Made by a program: the position numbers and the translations under genes. The notes under the pieces were generated by a model. The model saw only the letters and a list, made by a program, of their open reading frames with translations, searched no databases and had not been told where the DNA came from. A DNA stretch of 9,454 nucleotides from Patescibacteria group bacterium (lineage in GTDB: Bacteria > Patescibacteriota > Minisyncoccia > Sungbacterales > GWA2-42-14): positions 1 through 9,454 of the forward strand of contig JAGXAD010000015.1 in assembly GCA_018971745.1 (NCBI GenBank), in the 5' to 3' direction. Of the stretch, positions 5,717 to 9,454 are shown piece after piece. The number at the start of each line of letters is the position of its first letter. Within the stretch, counting starts at the first letter, position 1.

Positions 5717-7521
5717 TTTTTTATTGTCTTTCGTTTCAAAACATGTTCCGTATCCGTCCCCAATGCCGCATAGAGATCGGCAAGTTGCCGACCCACCGCT
5801 TCAATCGTATGATTCCGCATAATCATGGCTCGCAATGTTGTTCCCATTTTTTGGCGCAATGACTCATCTTGAATCAAACGCCGCAGTTTTTCTTCAAATT
5901 CTTCATCGTTCTTTGCTTTAAAACAGTGAACCCCGTCTTCAAGCCAGCCTTCATACGCGGGAATATCGCGCACGACAACGGGAAGACCCGCTGATCCCGC
6001 CTCAAGGACGGAAATGCCTTGCTGCTCTTCATAAGAAGGAAACAAAAAGATGTCGGCGGAAGAATACGCAACGGTTATATCCGGCACATAGCCGTAAAAT
6101 AAAACGTTTGCCGGATGCGGCGGGATGCCCGAGGCAACGGTGCGCGAAAAAATTTTACCGAACCATATGAAACGAATATCGGTAAATATTTTTGACATGG
6201 CAATAAAGGTATCCACCCCTTTCCTCTTAATGGCCATGGCAACATTAATAATTAAAAGATGGTGATGGGCAATGTTTTGTTCCTTCCTCAATTTTTTTCG
6301 CTTTTCTTTGTCGCAAAAAAATTTTCCTGCTTCAACGCCGTTTGAAATAACAACGGTTTTGATCCGAGGAATTCCGTATTTTTGAATCAAGAGGTCGGCG
6401 GTATGCGTTGAAGGACAAACGATCATATCAACCTGATGATAAAGATAAGAAAGATATTTCCTCAGAAGCGGGACAAAAAAACGGAGTATCCTAAAACTAA
6501 TCCGCAAATCTTCTGCAGTGGCGTGGGCGTATAGAATAGTTTTTTCCCCGCGCTTCCTAAATTTCTTGATAAGCCACAGGGTGCGCGGACCGTGGGAATT
6601 TGCCTGAAAAATATCCGTTTGCGTCCTTAAATCTTGGGTGAAAAAAATTCCCTGCGCTTTCAAGGCGCGCATCTGATTCTCGTATGACGTGATAAAACCA
6701 GTTCCGATGCCGCGATAAAAAATGTTGCCCGTAAATCTGTACAATTCGCAATAAAGCGTCACTCGTGGCTGATCCGTCTCTTTCACTTTTTCTTTTGTTT
6801 CTTTTTCACCCGAGTACGAGCCAAACTCATATTTGAAAATGGGGTGCGTGATGGGACCAAAAAGCAAGCGATACGCAGTTGCTTTCAAATATTTATACAC
6901 CAAAACCAATCTACCCTCTTTTTCCATCCGCCGAACGGAAGTAAGAGCAGCCAGAGAGAGCACATCGTATCTCCCAAATTTTCGGCACTGCCACACAAAA
7001 TCATGATCTTCCGCCATTACCTCGTTCTCGGGGTATCCGCCGCTTTTTATGAACGCGTTGCGGCTTGCCACAATGCACATCGCGCCTAACGGCCGAATGT
7101 ATTTAGCCGACAAAAGAACGGCATCGTACAACCCGACCAGAACATAATCCAACCAATTGTTACTGTTCGGCCAAAGATATGTTGTCGCAACGGCCAAATT
7201 CTTTTTTCGAAACATTTCGGTTCCTGTGCGCAAAAAATCGCGCCGCGGAAGCGTGATATCGGCGTCTATAAAAAATATCGGATCTCCGGACGAAGCGCGC
7301 GCGCCGTTATTCCTGCCAACCGGAGCCCATCCGCCTTTTACTACGGTAAGCAGCGGCAAACGGTTTCGATACTTTTCCGCAACCTCAATTGTTTTGTCCC
7401 GCGAATTGGCATCGGCAACCACCACTTCAACGGCTTCTTCAATATCCTGGTCGGCTATGGACTGCAAAATGCCGCCAATGCATTCCTCTTCGTTATAGGC
7501 GGGAATAATGATTGAAATCAT
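5713..7521 (-). CDS. Two-domain glycosyltransferase: GT2 fused to GT4
   Basis: This 602-residue protein joins two glycosyltransferases in one chain. Residues 1 to about 225 are a GT-A fold family 2 domain: MISIIIPAYNEEECIGGIL, nucleotide-binding Asp38, DAD at 86-88 for the metal, and MAEDHDFVWQCRKFG (169-183) with the catalytic acid region. A charged linker (about 235-250) leads to a GT-B fold family 4 domain, about 254-588: IGTGFITSYENQMRALKAQG, the acceptor-side HATAEDLR, SNGV (393-396), and the EX7E donor motif Glu499-Glu507 in SYEEQQGISVLEA. The GT4 half is closest in my recollection to diacylglycerol glycosyltransferases such as CpoA and BgsB. One protein could add two sugars in turn to a lipid. 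It overlaps both neighbours by ATGA. No transmembrane segment is obvious; the basic patches may bind membrane. Confidence 0.9.
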   Translation of the reverse strand: MISIIIPAYNEEECIGGILQSIADQDIEEAVEVVVADANSRDKTIEVAEKYRNRLPLLTVVKGGWAPVGRNNGARASSGDPIFFIDADITLPRRDFLRTGTEMFRKKNLAVATTYLWPNSNNWLDYVLVGLYDAVLLSAKYIRPLGAMCIVASRNAFIKSGGYPENEVMAEDHDFVWQCRKFGRYDVLSLAALTSVRRMEKEGRLVLVYKYLKATAYRLLFGPITHPIFKYEFGSYSGEKETKEKVKETDQPRVTLYCELYRFTGNIFYRGIGTGFITSYENQMRALKAQGIFFTQDLRTQTDIFQANSHGPRTLWLIKKFRKRGEKTILYAHATAEDLRISFRILRFFVPLLRKYLSYLYHQVDMIVCPSTHTADLLIQKYGIPRIKTVVISNGVEAGKFFCDKEKRKKLRKEQNIAHHHLLIINVAMAIKRKGVDTFIAMSKIFTDIRFIWFGKIFSRTVASGIPPHPANVLFYGYVPDITVAYSSADIFLFPSYEEQQGISVLEAGSAGLPVVVRDIPAYEGWLEDGVHCFKAKNDEEFEEKLRRLIQDESLRQKMGTTLRAMIMRNHTIEAVGRQLADLYAALGTDTEHVLKRKTIKK

Positions 7522-8213
7522 GTTGTCTTAACAAGCCATTGGTCAATAGACGCCGCCAAGGACTTTTCCATTATAGTTACTATGTTGTGCGTCCCGCCGT
7601 CGGTTTCCACGACATGAGAATTCACAAAAATATTTTGAAGCTTTTTCCGCACGCCACCGCTTCTCATAAATCCCTTCGGGGAAAAAATTAAAAGTGTCGG
7701 GTTCTCTATTTTGGACGGCAATGTGTAAGTTAGAATGTCATAAATTTTATCAAAATAATCCGTGAGATCTTGCCACCGCATGTCAAAGATTGGCTGGACA
7801 TAAATCGGATATTTTGCGAGCTTCGCATAATCCGGTTGATAGGTAAAATGCCTTCGGCGCAATCCTATACAATCCGTCAACAGAGAAACCCAATAAAGAA
7901 ACTTTATAACGGGACGAAATAAAATAAGCCATTGCTGGAATTGAACGAAAAACGGTTCCACGATAACAATTGCCCGCACTTTATCCTGCGCAACCGCAAC
8001 GGCTTGGAGAGCAATTTGCGCTCCGTAACAATTGCACAATAGAATGACTTTCGTTTCTTCATTTATCATCGCCATTAAATCCTTGAAGGCTTTTTGGCGA
8101 TTTACAAGTTCTAAATGACGAAGTTTGTATTGCGAAAAGAATTGATCGTATGCGCTAAAAACACTTGGGTGCCCGCCCAACCCAGGTATGCAAATTATTG
8201 TTTTTTTTGTCAT
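7518..8213 (-). CDS. Alpha/beta-hydrolase-fold protein with Cys at the nucleophile position
   Basis: This 231-residue protein opens with the first strand and oxyanion turn TIICIPGLGG (5-14). The nucleophile elbow reads LLCNCYGAQ (58-66), with Cys62 where Ser is usual, as in dienelactone hydrolases. GGTHN near the C-terminus provides His209. The expected acid after strand 6 is not clear: the segment reads LLIFSPKGFMRSGG, with no Asp in the usual place. A hydrophobic stretch (88-116, FFVQFQQWLILF to LLTDCIGL) forms a cap that may touch membrane or a lipid. I chose the ATG at 8213 because AGAGG lies five bases upstream (8219-8223) and the fold starts there. An ATG at 8252 and a TTG at 8282 are also in frame. 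Its stop overlaps the glycosyltransferase start by ATGA. The substrate is unknown; a lipid ester or thioester is a guess, and loss of catalysis is possible. Confidence 0.75.
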   Translation of the reverse strand: MTKKTIICIPGLGGHPSVFSAYDQFFSQYKLRHLELVNRQKAFKDLMAMINEETKVILLCNCYGAQIALQAVAVAQDKVRAIVIVEPFFVQFQQWLILFRPVIKFLYWVSLLTDCIGLRRRHFTYQPDYAKLAKYPIYVQPIFDMRWQDLTDYFDKIYDILTYTLPSKIENPTLLIFSPKGFMRSGGVRKKLQNIFVNSHVVETDGGTHNIVTIMEKSLAASIDQWLVKTT

Positions 8214-8319
8214 TTCGGCCTCTGGCAAAATAGTTGAAAATTTTTCATCCATAACGATTCCATTTGTTAAAAAATCACACAACCTTAAATGCAGAATTTA
8301 ATGACAGTGCATGAATTCA

Positions 8320-8637
8320 TTATTTGTTCCCCGCTCCTCGTTTTTCTAAATCATCAAGCGCTTTATCAACCAATTTTGAATACCGTGCGGGGCGCAATAT
8401 AAATTCGTTATGAGTTCCCTTTGTTGAATAGAAGCCGTTAATCATGTCAAGTTCTATTGCTTTTTGCATCCGATCCATCGGAAACACCCTATCATCAATA
8501 CCGCTTACCACGGAAATCCCGACTCCATTTTTCTTAACAATTTTCAAAAGTTCCGTAATGTCGCTTGATGAAATGGCGAGCACTTCTTTCAACGAATGAA
8601 TCGGGCTTTTACCTATGACTCGCGCGGCATTTACCAT
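8320..8637 (-). CDS. Alpha/beta hydrolase, C-terminal half (frame-disrupted)
   Basis: This 105-residue frame carries the back half of an alpha/beta hydrolase. SGIDDRVFP (45-53) is the acid turn with Asp49, and STKGTHNEF (71-79) carries the catalytic His76. It has no nucleophile and no front sheet, so it cannot be an enzyme on its own. The preceding frame supplies exactly those parts. Its ATG overlaps the stop of that frame (ATGGTAA, 8637-8631), so it lies in the -1 frame relative to it. GKSPIHSLKEVLAI looks like the end of the cap, most of which appears to be missing. The simplest reading is one gene disrupted by a small deletion or sequencing error. Coupled translation of two chains is the alternative. 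Confidence 0.7.
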   Translation of the reverse strand: MVNAARVIGKSPIHSLKEVLAISSSDITELLKIVKKNGVGISVVSGIDDRVFPMDRMQKAIELDMINGFYSTKGTHNEFILRPARYSKLVDKALDDLEKRGAGNK

Positions 8638-9128
8638 AAAGAATCTTTGCCCTGTAAACCTCCGGGGTTAACAAGAACAATATTTCGGAATTTTTCCGGA
8701 TACAAAACTGCGGCCATAACAACATCAATGGCGCCTTCAGAATGACCTACTGCGTCAACTTTTTCAATGCCGCACGCCTCAAGCGTCTTTATTGCCGCGA
8801 CGACTTTGCGCATTTCAGAATTTGGAAATTGTTCGTTATTCTGCGCTTCAATCCCATGAGGAGTATTTGAAGAAATTACTCTTCTCCCGAACTTCGCATG
8901 GCTAAGAATATTTTCCTTATAGGCGTGAGGCGTTCCTGACCAGCCCGAAATAAAAAGCATGGGAACATTCGTCTTTGCTTTGTGGGGAATAATGTCAAAT
9001 ATTTCAATTTCGTCCTCAGCACCTTCCAAACCAAAAATTTTCGGATTTTGAAATTGTTTTTCAAGATATGTTTTTTCATTTTCTTTACTCTTTTCAGCAG
9101 ACAAAAATTGTTGTTCAAGATGTTCCAT
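8631..9128 (-). CDS. Alpha/beta hydrolase, N-terminal half (frame-disrupted)
   Basis: The 165-residue frame holds the front of an alpha/beta hydrolase: VPMLFISGWSGTPHAYKEN (55-73) with the oxyanion turn, HGIEAQ, and the nucleophile elbow AVGHSEGAID (126-135) with Ser130. It ends abruptly after NPGGLQGKDSLW, in the middle of where the cap should begin. The acid and His are in the following frame. The N-terminal 40 residues are charged and probably helical. I chose the ATG at 9128 because a -35/-10 pair upstream would place the transcript start beyond the earlier in-frame ATG (9182) and TTG (9215). No clear Shine-Dalgarno is seen. It is the first gene of the long cluster. Together the two frames give about 270 residues, short by a few tens of residues for a capped hydrolase. 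Confidence 0.72.
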   Translation of the reverse strand: MEHLEQQFLSAEKSKENEKTYLEKQFQNPKIFGLEGAEDEIEIFDIIPHKAKTNVPMLFISGWSGTPHAYKENILSHAKFGRRVISSNTPHGIEAQNNEQFPNSEMRKVVAAIKTLEACGIEKVDAVGHSEGAIDVVMAAVLYPEKFRNIVLVNPGGLQGKDSLW

Positions 9129-9180
9129 ACCGTAACTTGGTTGTATGCAATAAAAGATTAATCCAAACGCTTTCGGAATC

Positions 9181-9209
9181 ATTTTACAACAAAAAACTGA
9201 CTCATTCAA
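9181..9209 (-). promoter_or_regulatory. Candidate sigma-70-type promoter of the long minus-strand cluster
   Basis: On the minus strand TTGAAT (9204-9209) and TAAAAT (9181-9186) are separated by 17 bases, close to the consensus. Transcription would begin near 9174, leaving a leader of about 45 bases before the ATG at 9128. It follows the terminator of the upstream gene, consistent with a new transcription unit starting here. Confidence 0.5.
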
Positions 9210-9257
9210 TATCAAATATCTTTTATTACAATTCTCCGTACTTCTTATTCATATCCA

Positions 9258-9286
9258 TAAAAATCAACGGGCAGATAAGCCCGCCG
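9258..9286 (-). terminator. Weak intrinsic terminator after the DUF5666-like gene
   Basis: On the minus strand GGCGGGC-TTATCT-GCCCGTT forms a 7-base-pair stem with two G-U pairs at the base, followed by GATTTTTAT. It begins 14 bases after the stop codon of the partial gene at the right edge. The T-run is short, so some read-through into the hydrolase cluster is likely. Confidence 0.6.
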
Positions 9287-9299
9287 ATTATGCAATGGT

Positions 9300-9452
9300 T
9301 CATTGCGCGGGAGCAGGCATCGCGGGCCTTACTTGAATTGATTGCGCCGTGACGCTTCCGTCCGAATTTGCCGTGCCGTTAACGGAAACGGTTTTGCCGA
9401 TTGCAAGGTCTCCTGCAACGCCCTTCACGAACTTTCCAATTTCAGTCGTATC
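9300..9452 (-). CDS. DUF5666-like protein, C-terminal end only (5' end outside window)
   Basis: An open frame enters from the right edge and runs 50 codons to a TGA at 9302-9300. The translation contains [20 protein letters not shown], then [20 protein letters not shown], then MPAPAQ. This alternating beta pattern, with NGTxNxDGSVTAxSIQVRP as its last strands, matches the C-terminal part of DUF5666-type OB-like repeats, found in secreted or membrane-anchored proteins, often in Patescibacteria. The Ala/Pro ending is a typical tail. The function of this family is not known to me. The assignment rests on a short fragment. A weak terminator follows. Confidence 0.6.
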   Translation of the reverse strand, partial: DTTEIGKFVKGVAGDLAIGKTVSVNGTANSDGSVTAQSIQVRPAMPAPAQ

Positions 9453-9454
9453 GG

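Noticed and set aside
8631..8650. Programmed -1 ribosomal frameshift joining the two hydrolase halves
   Set aside because: The zero-frame codons GAT TCT TTA TGG TAA contain no X-XXY-YYZ slippery heptamer, and the missing cap points to a deletion.
9068..9352. Plus-strand frame of 94 codons at the right edge
   Set aside because: It runs through the candidate promoter and terminator and overlaps the DUF5666-like fragment on the other strand; its translation resembles no known domain.
1..9454. CRISPR array, insertion sequence or tandem repeats
   Set aside because: No regularly spaced repeats, transposase motifs or terminal inverted repeats with target duplications were seen on reading both strands.

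Overview
The window reads as a chromosomal segment of a bacterium, most plausibly a member of the Candidate Phyla Radiation (Patescibacteria, Parcubacteria-like). The reasons are compact genes, several TTG/GTG-initiated reading frames, weak Shine-Dalgarno use, a free-standing LAGLIDADG endonuclease beside a tRNA that encodes no CCA, a minimal RluD-type enzyme without an S4 domain, and small unassigned membrane proteins. This placement is inference and could not be tested by search. The standard code fits every gene.

Layout. Positions 2-139 (+) hold the end of a ribosomal protein S1-type gene, followed by a hairpin terminator. From about 214 to 2326 everything is on the minus strand. Read in the direction of transcription it is rplS (L19) with a strong promoter almost touching its start codon, a 182-base spacer, a LAGLIDADG homing endonuclease, tRNA-Leu(GAG) only five bases after the endonuclease stop, then an AT-rich pair: a small membrane-anchored protein of unknown function and a 63-residue zinc-ribbon protein. 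A single plus-strand gene follows (2436-3623), a glutaryl-CoA dehydrogenase-like acyl-CoA dehydrogenase, ending in a terminator shared with the convergent cluster.

From 9128 down to 3654 lies one long co-directional minus-strand cluster. It contains an alpha/beta hydrolase split into two overlapping frames, a second alpha/beta hydrolase with a Cys in the nucleophile position, a GT2-GT4 glycosyltransferase fusion, a VTT/DedA-type membrane protein, a PAP2-superfamily membrane enzyme resembling sphingomyelin synthase, and an RluD-family pseudouridine synthase. Two junctions are 4-base ATGA overlaps, so translational coupling is likely. A -35/-10 promoter stands before the first gene. The right edge holds the 3' end of a further minus-strand gene (DUF5666-like) with its own weak terminator.

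How the parts may fit: the GT4 half resembles diacylglycerol glycosyltransferases of the CpoA/BgsB type, VTT proteins are lipid scramblases or flippases, and PAP2_C enzymes move or remove lipid phosphate headgroups. Together with the hydrolases, the cluster looks like a membrane lipid headgroup or glycolipid module. That would be notable in a lineage thought to lack much lipid biosynthesis. The catalytic motifs are visible; the joint pathway is inference.
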